Assembly (NCBI RefSeq): GCF_023898315.1
Contig: NC_064625.1
Location: 103,154,269-103,218,268 of the forward strand
Source of the DNA: Schistocerca nitens
Taxonomy: Eukaryota; Arthropoda; Insecta; Orthoptera; Acrididae
DNA: 64,000 nucleotides
Reading direction: 5' to 3'
Below the pieces are notes generated by a model. It was given only the letters and a program-made list of their open reading frames with translations. It made no database searches and had not been told where the DNA came from. Made by a program: the position numbers and the translations under genes. Below are positions 1 through 11,125 of this stretch, one piece after another. How positions within the stretch are numbered: the stretch's first letter is position 1; each line of letters begins with the position of its first letter.

Positions 1-1499
1 AAGAGTTTGACAGAGCACTGAAAGACCCCAGGAGTAAACAAGGCCCCAGGAGTAGACAACATTCCATTAGAACTACTGACAGCCTTGGGAGAGCCGGTCC
101 TGACAAAACTCTACCATCTGGTGAGCAAGATGTATGAGACAGGCGAAATACTTTCAGACTTCAAGAAGAATATAATAATTCCAATCCCAAAGAAAGCAGG
201 TGTTGACAGATGCGAAAATTACCGAACTATCAGTTTAATAAGTCATGGCTGCAAAATACCAACGCGAATTCTTTACAGACGATGGAGAAACTAGTAGAAA
301 CCAACCTTGGAAAGATCAGTTTGGATTCCGTAGAAATATTGGAACACGTGAGGCAGTACTGACCCTACGACTTATCTTGGAAGCTAGATTAAGGAAAGGC
401 AAACCTACGTTTCTAGCATTTGTAGACGTAGAGAAAGCTTTTGACAATGTTGACTGTAATACTCTCTTTCAAATTCTGAAGGTGGCAGGGGTAAAATACA
501 GGGAGCGAAAGGCTATTTACAATTTGTACAGAAACCAGATGGCAGTTATAAGATTCGAGGGACATGAGAGGGAAGCAGTGGTTGGGAAGGGAGTGAGACA
601 GGGTTGTAGCCTCTCCCGATGTTATTCAATCTGTATATTGAGCAAGCAGTAAAGGAAACAAAAGAAAAATTCGGAGTAGGTATTAAAATCGATGGAGAAG
701 AAATAAAAACTTTGAGGTTCACCGACGACATTGTAATTCTATCAGAGACAGCAAAGGACTTGGAAGAGCAGCTGAACGGAATGGATAGTGTCTTGAAAGG
801 GGGATATAAGATGAACATCAACAAACACAAACCGAGGATAATGGAATGTTGTCGAATTAAATCGGGTGATGCTGCGTGAATTAGATTAGGAAATGAGACG
901 CTTAAAGTAGTAAATGAGTTTTGCTATTCAGGGAGCAAAATAACTGATGATGGTCGAAGTAGAGAGAATATAAAATGTAGACTGGCAATGGCAAGGAAAG
1001 CGTTTCTGAAGAAGGGAAATTTGTTAACATCGAGAATAGATTTGAGTATAAGGAAGTCGTTTCTGAAAGTATTTGTATGGAGTGTAGCCACGTATGGAAG
1101 TGAAACGTGGACGATAAATAGTTTGGACAAGAAGACAATAGAAGCTTTTGAAATGTGGTGCTACAGAAGAATGCTGAAGATTAGATGGGTAGATCAAATA
1201 ACTAATGAGGAGGTACTGAATAGAATGGGGGAGAAGAGGAGTTTGTGGCACAACTTGACTAGAAGAAAGGATTAGTTGGTAGGACATATCCTGAGGCATC
1301 AAGGGATCACCAATTTAGTACTGGAGGGCAGCGTGGAGGGTAACAATCGTAGAGGGAGACCAAGAGATGAATACACTAAGCAGATTCAGAAGGATGTAGG
1401 TTGCAGTAGTTACGGGGAGATGAAGAAGCTTGCACAGGATAGAGTACCATGGAGAGCTGCATCAAACCAGTCTCAGGACTGAAGACCACAACAACAACA
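1..1499 (+). mobile_element. RTE-like non-LTR retrotransposon, 3' part (reverse transcriptase, broken)
   Basis: This is the 3' two thirds of a LINE reverse transcriptase; its 5' part lies beyond the left edge. Spread over several frames I see the RT fingers motif NYRTISLIS (around 215-245), motif A FVDVEKAFDNVD (about 418-455), motif B GVRQGCSLS (about 590-616) and a catalytic box LRFTDDIVILSE (about 712-748), where the usual FADD has become FTDD. A long C-terminal region follows (YGSETWTINSLDKK, WVDQITNEEVLNRMGEKRS, RRGRPRDEYTKQI). The coding sequence ends at 1482 and the element at a short CAA tail (about 1486-1499), as is common for RTE-type elements. Frameshifts near 290, 620 and 870 and a stop near 1275 make it dead. 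A related copy lies at 19874-21774 on the other strand. Clade assignment is tentative. Confidence 0.85.
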
Positions 1500-1937
1500 A
1501 ATATCTCTTTTATGATTTTTGGTTTGGGGTGGCTTTAAATATTGTGGGCTAGCATGAGACTTTTAATTAACTTATACCTCGATAACACTCGTACGGACAT
1601 CGGCTGTCCCGAAGTACGTACGATATAATTTTTTTTAAACACAGCGCGCGACTCATTGCCTTGTAATAAATAGTTTTCGTGAGCGCTGCTTTTTAGAAAA
1701 GAAAATATGCGTATTATTACGCAAACTGTAATTATTAATATGGGTCTCAGGGGCTACTGGTTATTCATGTACCAAATTACACAAAGATTAACTGAGATAT
1801 TGCGGAATGTAATGCTTGTCAATATATCTCGTTCATGATTTGCAAGGCAAAACTGGAGATAATCTCGTCTGCCGTTAGGCGGCCAAAATTAAACATACTG
1901 AACTCACTCAGTATTCTAGATATTAATAAACGAAATC
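1500..1937. other. unassigned spacer
   Basis: AT-rich sequence between the LINE tail and the Tc1-like element. I see no gene or recognisable repeat. Confidence 0.5.
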
Positions 1938-1939
1938 TA

Positions 1940-1966
1940 CACTCCTGGAAATTGAAATAAGAACAC
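1940..1966 (+). repeat. left terminal inverted repeat of Tc1-like element
   Basis: 27-bp end beginning CACTCCTGGAAAT, immediately inside the TA duplication. It pairs with 3335-3361 read on the other strand. Confidence 0.9.
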
Positions 1967-2094
1967 CGTGAATTCATTGTCCCAGGAAGGGGAAACTTTA
2001 TTGACACATTCCTGGGGTCAGATACATCACATGATCACACTGACAGAACCACAGGCACATAGACACAGGCAACAGAGCATGCACAATGTCGGCA

Positions 2095-3117
2095 CTAGTA
2101 CAGTGTATATCCACCTTTCGCAGCAATGCAGGCTGCTATTCTCCCATGGACACGATCGTAGAGATGCTGGATGTAGTCCTGTGGAACGACTTGCCATGCC
2201 ATTTCCACCTGGCGCCTCAGTTGGACCAGCGTTCGTGCTGGACGTGCAGACCGCGTGAGACGACGCTTCATCCAGTCCCAAACATGCTCAATGGGGGACA
2301 GATCCGGAGATCTTGCTGGCCAGGGTAGTTGACTTACACCTTCTAGAGCACGTTGGGTGGAACGGGATACATGCGGACGTGCATTGTCCTGTTGGAACAG
2401 CAAGTTCCCTTGCCGGTCTAGGAATGGTAGAACGATGGGTTCGATGACGGTTTGGATGTACCGTGCACTATTCAGTGTCCCCTCGACGATCACCAGTGGT
2501 GTACGGCCAGTGTAGGAGATCGCTCCCCACACCATGATGCCGGGTGTTGGCCCTGTGTGCCTCGGTCGTATGCAGTCCTGATTGTGGCGCTCACCTGCAC
2601 GGCGCCAAACACGCATACGACCATCATTGGCACCAAGGCAGAAGCGACTCTCATCGCTGAAGACGACACGTCTCCATTCGTCCCTCCATTCACGCCTGTC
2701 GCGACACCACTGGAGGCGGGCTGCACGATGTTGGGGCGTGAGCGGAAGACGGCCTAACGGTGTGCGGGACCGTAGCCCAGCTGCATGGAGACGGTTGCGA
2801 ATGGTCCTCGCCGATACCCCAGGAGCAACAGTGTCCCTAATTTGCTGGGAAGTGGCGGTGCGGTCCCCTACGGCACTGCGTAGGATCCTACGGTCTTGGC
2901 GTGCATCCGTGCGTCGCTGCGGTCCGGTCCCAGGTCGACGGGCACGTGCACCTTCCGCCGACCACTGGCGACAACATCGATGTACTGTGGAGATCTCACG
3001 CCCCACGTGTTGAGCAATTCGGCGGTACGTCCACCCGGCCTCCAGCATGCCCACTATACGCCCTCGCTCAAAGTCCGTCAACTGCACATACGGTTCACGT
3101 CCACGCTGTCGCGGCAT
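2095..3117 (-). CDS. Tc1-like transposase, open reading frame intact
   Basis: DDE transposase of about 340 residues, the normal length for Tc1. It would bind the element's inverted ends and cut and paste the DNA in the nucleus. The start MPRQRGREPYVQL is chosen because the family's two helix-turn-helix domains begin right after it (DFERGRIVGM; GRRISTVHR-like region; second HTH ending with ARTIRNRLHAAGL). The frame stays open upstream to 3333, but that part has no family features. The catalytic residues are present: D in VVFSDESRF, D in FQQDNARPH and E in SPDLSPIEHVWD. The spacing between the second D and E is 32 residues rather than the classic 34. The C-terminal part DWMKRRLTRSAR is normal. 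No stop or frameshift is visible, so this copy could encode active enzyme. That is inference; the sequence shows only an intact frame. Confidence 0.93.
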   Translation of the reverse strand: MPRQRGREPYVQLTDFERGRIVGMLEAGWTYRRIAQHVGREISTVHRCCRQWSAEGARARRPGTGPQRRTDARQDRRILRSAVGDRTATSQQIRDTVAPGVSARTIRNRLHAAGLRSRTPLGRLPLTPQHRAARLQWCRDRREWRDEWRRVVFSDESRFCLGANDGRMRVWRRAGERHNQDCIRPRHTGPTPGIMVWGAISYTGRTPLVIVEGTLNSARYIQTVIEPIVLPFLDRQGNLLFQQDNARPHVSRSTQRALEGVSQLPWPARSPDLSPIEHVWDWMKRRLTRSARPARTLVQLRRQVEMAWQVVPQDYIQHLYDRVHGRIAACIAAKGGYTLY

Positions 3118-3334
3118 GCTACCAGTGTTAAAGACTGCGATGGAGCTCCGTATGCCACGGCAAACTGGCTGACACTGACGGCGGCGGTGCACAAATGCTG
3201 CGCAGCTAGCGCCATTCGACGGCCAACACCGCGGTTCCTGGTGTGTCCGCTGTGCCGTGCGTGTGATCATTGCTTGTACAGCCCTCTCGCAGTGTCCGGA
3301 GCAAGTATGGTGGGTCTGACACACCGGTGTCAAT

Positions 3335-3361
3335 GTGTTCTTTTTTCCATTTCCAGGAGTG
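3335..3361 (-). repeat. right terminal inverted repeat of Tc1-like element
   Basis: Read on the minus strand it begins CACTCCTGGAAAT like the left end, with a few differences in the following A-rich stretch. Confidence 0.9.
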
Positions 3362-3363
3362 TA

Positions 3364-4680
3364 TTTTGACTCTTTTTAACTTTGAAATTAATGAAAGATC
3401 AAAACTGAGAAGTCTCTCGCATTTACATTTAATATTAGGACATGATATTTTAATCAAATAATACAGTCAGCGTAATCGCCGACTAAATCCTGCTATGGGA
3501 AATGAGCTCCCTGTACTGTAAAGTTCTGTAAAAACTTTGTTAATAATGATTAACGGTTGCGATCATGAGAGGTGACAACTAAGTCAATAATATACACTTT
3601 CTAATAACAATTTCTATTATATTTTTCAAAATACAGATAAAACTTACGTTAATTATCAGACAGCACTACAATGGCGGCGTACCGCTAGACGAAACAAAAC
3701 AGGAGAGCTAGTCCAATCAAAGCATTGTCTCTGATCTTCATGGCCTATGTTACACAGAGATTATACCAAAAAAACTGTGTTTTGTTCATTACATCGATAT
3801 TTGTGGTTTGATAATAATAACTTACGTTCTTTACTATTTGTTATACATCGCGCACACGTACATAGTCTTGAAATAATTTATAATTCACACGTCTCATAAC
3901 AAAAACTTCCTTTCCCTTTCTCCAAATGTCCATTGATGTGACGTACCGTCACAAAGGGTTAAAAGATATTTTAAAGATACATAACGACTCAGTGAATTTA
4001 AAACGTTTAAAGTTTCCGACACCCCTACGAAAAGTTTGTAATACAACGCAGGAAGTTTAAATTTCCTGCAGTTATGTTGTAGAATGGAAAAATTAAAGAA
4101 GTATGTATTTTTTAAAACACGCCTATGCACTATATGCATAGACAGTCTTAGGACTAGATAAAATGTGGAGGGACTTTCTTATTACAAAACGACAGGCAGA
4201 GCCTCCCCATTGTTACGGCTTCATCTGAAGGTCGGAGAACCCACGTCTGAAATGTATGTGGTCAGAAACACCACGTTGACGTCACGGGTCGCAAAGTCCA
4301 CGGCCGCAGAAGCCCATGACACCCTTCAAAAGGCGGGGAGGCATCTCATAGGGTAGTTATTTGAGAGTGAATTTATTCCTCGCTCCTCATGAGATGTCTT
4401 CCCCAATCTGATCTTCCTGCTTGAGGAGTGACTACAGCGAGTATGAGGTAATACCAAAACGTTACATCCTATTTTTGTTCTGCTCGCTATTCCGCAGCTT
4501 CAAGAACCCACTTCTTTTTTGTGGTAGTCGAACACTTGTAATACTTCTTTGAAGTCATTTTTACGATAGATTTATGTGCAGTGGTTATGCTGGATTGAGA
4601 AAACAAAGGAAGTTTACGAAAAGTTGAAGGACGAAACTATTATCTTAATAACCGACAAAACAATCCCAGTTATCGAGTAT
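3364..4680. other. unassigned spacer
   Basis: About 1.3 kb of mostly AT-rich sequence with a more GC-rich patch near 4190-4350. I see no coding homology, tRNA or named repeat. Confidence 0.5.
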
Positions 4681-6089
4681 TACACTACTGGCCATTAAAA
4701 TTGCTATACCACGAAGTTGACGTGCTACAGACGCGAAATTTAACCGACGGGAAGAAGCTGCTGTGATATGCAAATGAGTAGCTTTTCAGAGCATTCACAC
4801 AAGGTTGGCGCCGGTGGCGACACCTACAACGTGCTGACGTGAGGAAAGTATCCATCCGATTTCTCATACACAAACAGCAGTTGACCGGCGTTGCCTGGTG
4901 AAACGTTGTTGTGATGCCTCGTGTAAGAAGGAGATATGCGTACCATCACGTTTCCAACTTTGATAAAGATCGGATTGTACCCTACCGCGATTGCGGCTTA
5001 TCGTATCGCGACATTGCCGCTCGCGTTGGTCGAGAACCAATGACTGTTAGCAGAATATGGAATCGGTGCGTTCAGGAGGGTTATACGGAACGCCGTGCTA
5101 GATCCCAACGGCCTCATATCACTAGCAGTCGAGATGACAGGCACCTTATCCGCATGGCTTTCACGGATCGTGCAGCCACGTCTCGATCGCTGAGTCAACA
5201 GATGGGGACGTTTGCAAGACAACGACCATCTGCACGAGCAGTTCGACGACGTTTGCAGCACCATGGACTATCAGCTCGAAGACCGTGGCTGCGGTTACCC
5301 TTGACGCTGCATCACGGACAAGAGCGCCTGCGTTGGTGTACTCGACGACGAACCTGGATGCACGAATGGCAAAATGTCATTTTTTCTGATGAGTCTAGAT
5401 TGTGTTACAGCATCATGATTGTCGCCTCCGTGTTTGGCGAATCGCGGTGAACGCACATTGGAAGCGTGTATTCGTCATAGCCATACTGACGTATCACCCG
5501 GCGTGATGGTATGGGTTTCCACTGGTTAAACGTCTCGGTCAACTCTTGTTCGCATTGACGGCACTTTGAACAGTGGACGTTACATTTCAAATGTGTTACG
5601 ACCCGTGGCTCTACCCTTTATTCGATCCCTGCGAAACCCTACATTTCAGCAGGATAATGCACGACCGCATGTTGCAGATCTTGAAAGGGCCTTTCTGGAT
5701 ACAGAAAATGTTCGACTGCTGCCCTGGCCAACACATTCTCCAGATCTCTCACCAATTGAAAACGTCTGGTCAATGGTGGCCGAGCAACTGTCTCGTCACA
5801 GTATGCCAGTCACTAATCTTGATGAACTGTGGTATCGTATTTAAGCTGCATGGGCAGCTGTACCTGTACACGCCATGCAAGCTCTGTTTGACTCAATGCC
5901 CAGGCGTATCAAGGCCCTTATTACGGCCAGAGGTGATTGTTCTGGGTACTGATTTCTCAGGATCTATGCACCCAAATTGCGTGAAAATGTAATCACATGT
6001 CAGTTCTAGTATAATATATTTGTCCAACGAATACCCGTTTATCATCTGCATTTCTTCTTGGTGTAGCAATTTTAATGGCCAGTAGTGTA
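4681..6089 (+). mobile_element. second Tc1-like DNA transposon family, defective
   Basis: The element is flanked by TA at 4681-4682 and 6088-6089. It has inverted ends beginning CACTACTGGCCATTAAAATT on the left, with the reverse complement (AATTTTAATGGCCAGTAGTG) at about 6068-6087. It carries one transposase gene on the plus strand, now broken. Its ends and protein differ clearly from the element at 1938-3363, so it is a separate family. Confidence 0.93.
4914..5952 (+). pseudogene. Tc1-like transposase pseudogene
   Basis: A Tc1 transposase start (MPRVRRRYAYHHVSNFDKDR) is followed by a clear helix-turn-helix (GLSYRDIAARVGREPMTVSR) and a second HTH ending ARAVRRRLQHHGLSARRP. The first catalytic aspartate is in VIFSDESRLC. 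The frame is lost between about 5405 and 5530 and resumes in another frame at about 5530, giving FQQDNARPHV and HSPDLSPIENVWS with the classic 34-residue D-to-E spacing. A stop at 5842-5844 interrupts the last 35 codons. At least one frameshift and one stop make it non-functional. All three DDE residues survive, so the decay is not very old. Confidence 0.9.
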
Positions 6090-6835
6090 GACACTGGCTG
6101 ACAATTAACTACAAAATGTTTAGGGGACTGTCTGTTGTGACAACCGCTTCCGTTTACGGCTGTATATTGTGTCCTCTGTAGTTGAATAGCCCTTACGTAA
6201 ATAAATGGACAGCTGAGTATACACATGTTAAGCATCTCTGTGTGTATCAAAACTACTTCACTATAATGATTTCCAGCACTTGGCCACATAGCCCTTCCTC
6301 TGTTAAGAAGACAGTCGACATGAAAGAATATTCCAAAATAATAATGTTCCATTCATGATGATATTCCTGGCTTAGTTACAGAAATCCACCAATAGGACTG
6401 ACCCAACAGGAAGGTGATAGCAACTTCGCCACTGATCCCAAAAACCTGGGTTACGAATACTCTGTGTAAAGTGCATCTTTTCAACGCTATGCAGATAACG
6501 AAGAGCTTCGAAATCCCGTGGCATGAATAGAAGAATATAAATCGTAACCGAACAGGGCAAAGACCAACCTGAACAAGTAAGGTAAGCGGTCCAGCCCAAG
6601 ATGTGATAACCGATCAGCGAACCTGACCATCCAGCACATTCCCGAGGAGTGTGATCTGAGAGCCTACCTGGGTAAACCAGACAACTTTTTCATAGCTGCA
6701 CCATCAAGCCTGGACTCGATAAGGAGTCTGGTCATTAGCATGCAACAACTGTTTGTTAGTTCAGAGGATCGTTTTTATTTTTATCTTCCTTTTGTTGAAT
6801 TTTTTGTTGTATATCATTTATAGTCTTATACGTTA
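6090..6835. other. unassigned spacer
   Basis: About 750 bp with no recognisable coding sequence or repeat family. It becomes T-rich at 6770-6810. Confidence 0.5.
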
Positions 6836-7270
6836 TGTGGTCCGACCCCGTTAGCTTGGAATGTTGCCGGCCGGAGTGTCCGAGCGGTTCTAGGCACTAC
6901 AGTCTGGAGCCGCGCGACCGCTACGGTCGCACGTTCGAATCCTGCCTCGGGCAATGATGTGTGTGATGTCCTTAGGTTAGTTAGGTTTAAGTAGTTCTAA
7001 GTTCTAGGGGACTGATGACCTCAGAAGTTAAGTCCCATAGTGATCAGAGCCATTTGAACCATTTTGATGGAATGTCAATCCTAAGGGCCCTGGTTCGATT
7101 CCCGGCTGGGTCGAAGATTTTCTTCGCTCAGGGACTGGCTGTTGTGTTGTCCTCATCATCACAATTTCATCCCCGTCGACGCGAAAGTCGCCGAAGTGGC
7201 GTCAAAACGAAAGACTTGCACCCCGCGAACGGTCTACCCGACGGGAGGCCCTAGTCACACGACATTTATT
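6836..7270 (+). mobile_element. tRNA-derived SINE 2, split by a younger SINE
   Basis: A SINE in two pieces, 6836-6864 and 7068-7270. It is bounded by a 7-bp target duplication TACGTTA at 6829-6835 and 7271-7277. The first piece has an A-box-like start (CCGTTAGCTTGG) and the second a B-box GGTTCGATTCC at about 7091-7101. The conserved body GACTTGCACC...GGTCTACCCGACGGGAGGCC ends at ACATTTATT. The insertion of SINE 1 separates the two halves of the internal Pol III promoter, so this copy should be silent. I recognise the body as a common orthopteran repeat. Confidence 0.85.
6865..7067 (+). mobile_element. tRNA-derived SINE 1, inserted into SINE 2
   Basis: A 203-bp SINE flanked by an 8-bp duplication TGGAATGT (6857-6864 and 7068-7075). 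Its head is tRNA-like: A-box region GTGTCCGAGCGGTTCTAGGC and B-box CGTTCGAATCC about 50 bp later. The body carries GGTTAGTTAGGTTTAAGTAG and ends GAGCCATTTGAACCATTTT. Both promoter boxes are intact. I recognise it as a very common Schistocerca-type SINE; the family name is not asserted. Confidence 0.9.
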
Positions 7271-7709
7271 TACGTTAAGTGAATGAATTCTTACAACTAC
7301 TATAAATTTTATTACATTTGATATCACCAGCTGCGAAAATGTCTGTGTGGACGATGTGGCCCATTCTACACCTTATTTTAGATCTATGTAACGATGATGT
7401 GCTGAGTACATTTATATGTTTTGACGATGCCATTACGGACTAATCACATTAGGACATGGTGTAGAGCAGATCTGAGGGTGGTCGTTACGGACTGAAACCG
7501 GTCATCATCAGAAGAATTGATATTGTGATCAAAGACTGGAATAAAAAGCATTTTATATCTGCTGTATTGTTCTTCCTTAGATCCATGGCGAGTAGATTTC
7601 TAAGATGTAGAACACACCATAGAAGAAGAAAGCGTATATGAACACAAGAAAAGATATGCCAATGCTTCTTTTCAAGGATCGTAGGATGACGCTACTTTGC
7701 GTTGTTCCT
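7271..7709. other. unassigned spacer
   Basis: AT-rich sequence with a motif ACTGAAACCGGTCATCATC near 7490 that resembles dispersed insect repeats. No gene is visible. Confidence 0.4.
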
Positions 7710-8296
7710 TGCTCTAGCAGAATACTTTTTTTTTTTTTTTACTTTATTGTCATTTTAAAACCTATACAATAGGCAGGCTGGCAGCAGCACACTACGCTGC
7801 TGTTCAGCCAAAGAAGACATAAGCATAAAAAACAGGAGAAAAACAGAAAAGTCACAAAATGGTGGGCGATAAAACAGGAGACACAGAGAGACAAACACGG
7901 AGCCGTTCACACTCGACGATAAACCACACTGCAAACTGTTGAGACGACGCACAAACACTGAAGAAGACGATGGCACTGGTGAACAACGGAGTGTGACGGT
8001 GAACACTGAACACTAAACACGACGGCACACACAAGACACTGATGGCGGCGATCTCCGGCGCGCGAAAGTCCACGTAGCGTGTGCGAGTCCGGGGACCTGC
8101 CAAGAGGGGAACGGGGGTGAGGTGGGGGAGAAGGGAGAAAAGGACGCCAATGGCGGAGGAGACGGGGGCAGGAGGGAGAGGGACAGGGGAGGGGAGGCCC
8201 GGGGGAGGAGGGGAGAGAAAAGGAGGGGGGAGGGAAAAAGGGAGAGAAGGGAGGGAGGGTGCCCTGAGGAGCACGCACAGGAGGAGGGTGGAAGGA

Positions 8297-11116
8297 TCAA
8301 AGTTGGTAGGAGGGGTAGATGGAGGGGAGGAGGACATCATCAGGGAGGGGGAGCTGGCGGAAGCCACCTTGGGAGAGGGTAAGGAGGGTGGAGAGATGGA
8401 GACCGGGTGGGACATGGGAGTACAGGCGCGGCAGCGGGCGGGGGTGGGAGAGGATCGGGGAGACGAGCGGGTGAGGAGGATCGAGTTTACGGGAGGTGTA
8501 GAGGATGCGTATTCGTTCGAGGAAGAGGAGGAGGTGGGGGAAGGGGATAAGATCATACAGGATCCGCGTGGGGGAGGGGAGACGGATGCGATAGGCAAGG
8601 CGGAGAGCATGGCGTTCAAGGATTTGGAGGGATTTATAAAAGGAAGGGGGGGCGGAGATCCAGGCGGGATGGGCGTAACAGAGGATAGGGCGGATGAGGG
8701 ACTTATAGGTGTGGAGGATGGTGGAGGGGTCCAGACCCCACGTACGGCCGGAAAGGAGCTTGAGGAGACGGAGTCGGGAACGTGCCTTGGCTTGGATTGT
8801 CTGGAGATGGGGAGTCCAGGAGAGGCGACGGTCGAGGGTGACGCCAAGGTACTTAAGGGTGGGGGTGAGAGCGATGGGACGGCCATAAACGGTGAGATAG
8901 AAATCAAGGAGGCGGAAGGAAGGGGTGGTTTTGCCTACAATGATCGCCTGGGTTTTGGAAGGATTGACCGTGAGCAGCCACTGGTCGCACCAAGCGGTGA
9001 ACCGGTCAAGATGGGATTGGAGAAGGTGTTGGGAGCGTTGCAGGGTGGGGGCAAGGGCAAGGAAGGCGGTGTCATCGGCAAACTGGAGAAGGTGGACGGG
9101 GGGTGACGGCGGCGGCATGTCCGCCGTGTACAACAAGTACAGAAGGGGGGAGAGGACGGAGCCTTGGGGCACACCGGCGGAGGGGAAGAAGGTGTAGGAA
9201 TCGGCGTTATGGATGGTGACATGGGAAGGACGGCGGGAGAGAAAGGAACCGATCAGACGAACGTAGTTAATGGGAAGGGCGAAGGTTTGGAGCTTGAAGA
9301 GGAGACCGGAATGCCATACGCGGTCATATGCGCGTTCGAGGTCAAGAGAGAGGAAGATTGCGGAGCGACGGGAATTGAGCTGTTCGGAAAGGAGATGAGT
9401 GAGGTGAAGGAGAAGATCGTCGGAAGAGAAGGACGGCCGAAAGCCACACTGGGTAACGGGGAGGAGGCGGTGCTGGCGGAGATGCTGGTGGATGCGGCGG
9501 GTGAGGATAGATTCCAGGACCTTGCTGAAGACCGAGGTAAGGCTGATGGGACGGTAGGAGGAGACGGCGGACGGCGGTTTGCCAGGTTTGAGGAACATGA
9601 GGATACGAGAGGTTTTCCACAGGTCGGGGTAGTAACCAGTGGACAGGACTACATTGTAGAGCCTGGCCAGGGTGGAGAGGAAAGAGACAGGAGCTTCACG
9701 AAGGTGACGGTAGGTGACACGATCGTGACCAGGAGCGGTGTTGCGTTTGGTGCGGAGTGTAGTAATGAGATCCTGTGTAGTGATGGGGGCATTAAGTTCC
9801 GTGTGTGGAATGTTGTCCAAGTACTGGAAACCAGGAGCAAGGGGAGGGACAGAGGTGTCAGTTCGATCGCGGATATCTGGGAAGAGGGAGTAATCGAACC
9901 GAGGATCATCAGGGATGGAAAACACATCGGATAGGTAGGAGGCAAAGTGGTTGGCCTTACTAAGGGCGTCAGGGAAGGGGTGGTCATCGTGGAGAAGAGG
10001 ATAGTAGGGGGAGGGCTTAGTTCCGGTAAGGCGACGGAAGGCGGTCCAGAACTTGGACGAGTTTATAGGGAGGGTAGCATTTAAACGGGTGCATGTCTGT
10101 CGCCAGTCCCGGCGTTTCTTAGCCGCGAGCAAATTTCGAATGTGTCGCTGTAGTTGCTGGTGGCGTAGTAGGGTGTCCGGGTCACGCGTGCGGAGGAAGG
10201 CACGGTAGAGACGACGGGATTCACGGAGGAGGAGGACGGCCTGTGGCGGCAAGGTAGGACGGTGGGGGTGGATGGCAACAGTAGGGACGTGGGCCTCCAC
10301 GGCCTCAGACAAGGTCTGCTGGAGAAAGGAGGCGGCATGGGAGACATCATCGGGACGGCGCTAGGCGAGAGGGTGGCTGTCGACCTGAGTGGAGAGGGTA
10401 TCCCGGTAGGCATTCCAGTTGGCACGGGAATAGTCATGGATGTACTTGGGGGGAGGGTCATGACGAGGGTCGGGGCGGGGGCGACGACCGTCTGAAACGG
10501 TGAGGAGGACAGGGAGATGGTCACTACCAATAGGCTCCAGGACATCCACCGTAATGCGACCAAGGAGGTTGGGGGAGGAGAGAATAACATCGGGAGTGGA
10601 ATTGGATTCGGGGCGGGTGTGCTGGGGGATGGGGATGAGGTCGCCTTGAAGGGAGGAGAGGAACCGATGCCACCGCCGTAACTGGGCAGCGGAGCGACTA
10701 TGGATGTTGAGGTCGGCGGCGATCACATAGGAGGAGAAGGTACGGTCGATGTGGGTGAGGAAGTCGAAAGGAAGAGGGGCGTTGGGGCGGACATAGATGG
10801 TGGCACAGGTAACGGTAAGGCCGGGGAAGAAGAGACTAAGGATCAGGTGTTCGGTGGGGTCGGGAAGGAGAGGTTGGAGCCGAACGGGGATCTGGCGGTG
10901 GTGGCCAATGGCAACTCCGCCACGCGCAACTGGGAGGGGATTATCGGATCGGTGGAGGAGATAGGGGGAGGTGTGGATGGAGTGGTGGGGTTGGAGGAAG
11001 GTTTCATTGAGGAGGAAGGCATCCACACGGTGGGTAGCAAGGGTGTGCAGGAAGAGGTTCTTGTTGGCGGGAAGGGAGCGGATATTGTTGAACAGGATAC
11101 GATGCTGTCGCGCCAT
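8297..11116 (-). pseudogene. LINE ORF2: endonuclease and reverse transcriptase, one internal stop
   Basis: 940 codons in one frame, starting ATG at 11116 (MARQHRILFNNIRSLPANK) just 9 bp after the ORF1 stop. The N-terminal 240 residues are an apurinic-type endonuclease: NNIRSLPANK, LLNETFL, and near its end GSDHLPVLLTV. The reverse transcriptase follows, with SYRPISLTSVFSKVLE, motif A SLDLERAYDRVWH, motif B GVPQGSVLSPLLY, the catalytic LLQFADDTAFLA, and a C-terminal region typical of Jockey (YKSLIRPILCYAHPAW). A single in-frame TAG at 10361-10363 lies between endonuclease and RT. No frameshift is visible in ORF2. It would nick the target and copy the element's RNA in place if the stop were absent or read through. 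Confidence 0.92.
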
Positions 11117-11125
11117 GATAAGGAT

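Larger units (their letters stand above)
1938..3363 (-). mobile_element. Tc1-like DNA transposon, complete copy
   Basis: A complete cut-and-paste element. It is bounded by TA dinucleotides at 1938-1939 and 3362-3363, the usual Tc1/mariner target duplication. Inverted ends of 27 bp start CACTCCTGGAAAT at 1940-1966 and are matched in reverse at 3335-3361 with a few differences. The single gene is transposase on the minus strand. A second copy of the same family lies at 40750-42172 and is nearly identical, apart from a 3-bp gap near the left end and scattered substitutions, so the family moved fairly recently. Confidence 0.95.

Noticed and set aside
3118-3333. Longer start for the intact Tc1 transposase (412 codons)
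   Set aside because: The extra 72 residues lack family similarity, and the DNA-binding domain starts right after the methionine at 3117.
8081-9934. Long plus-strand frames opposite the Jockey-type LINE
   Set aside because: They are Glu/Gly-rich shadows of the GC-rich ORF2 on the minus strand, which has clear endonuclease and RT motifs.
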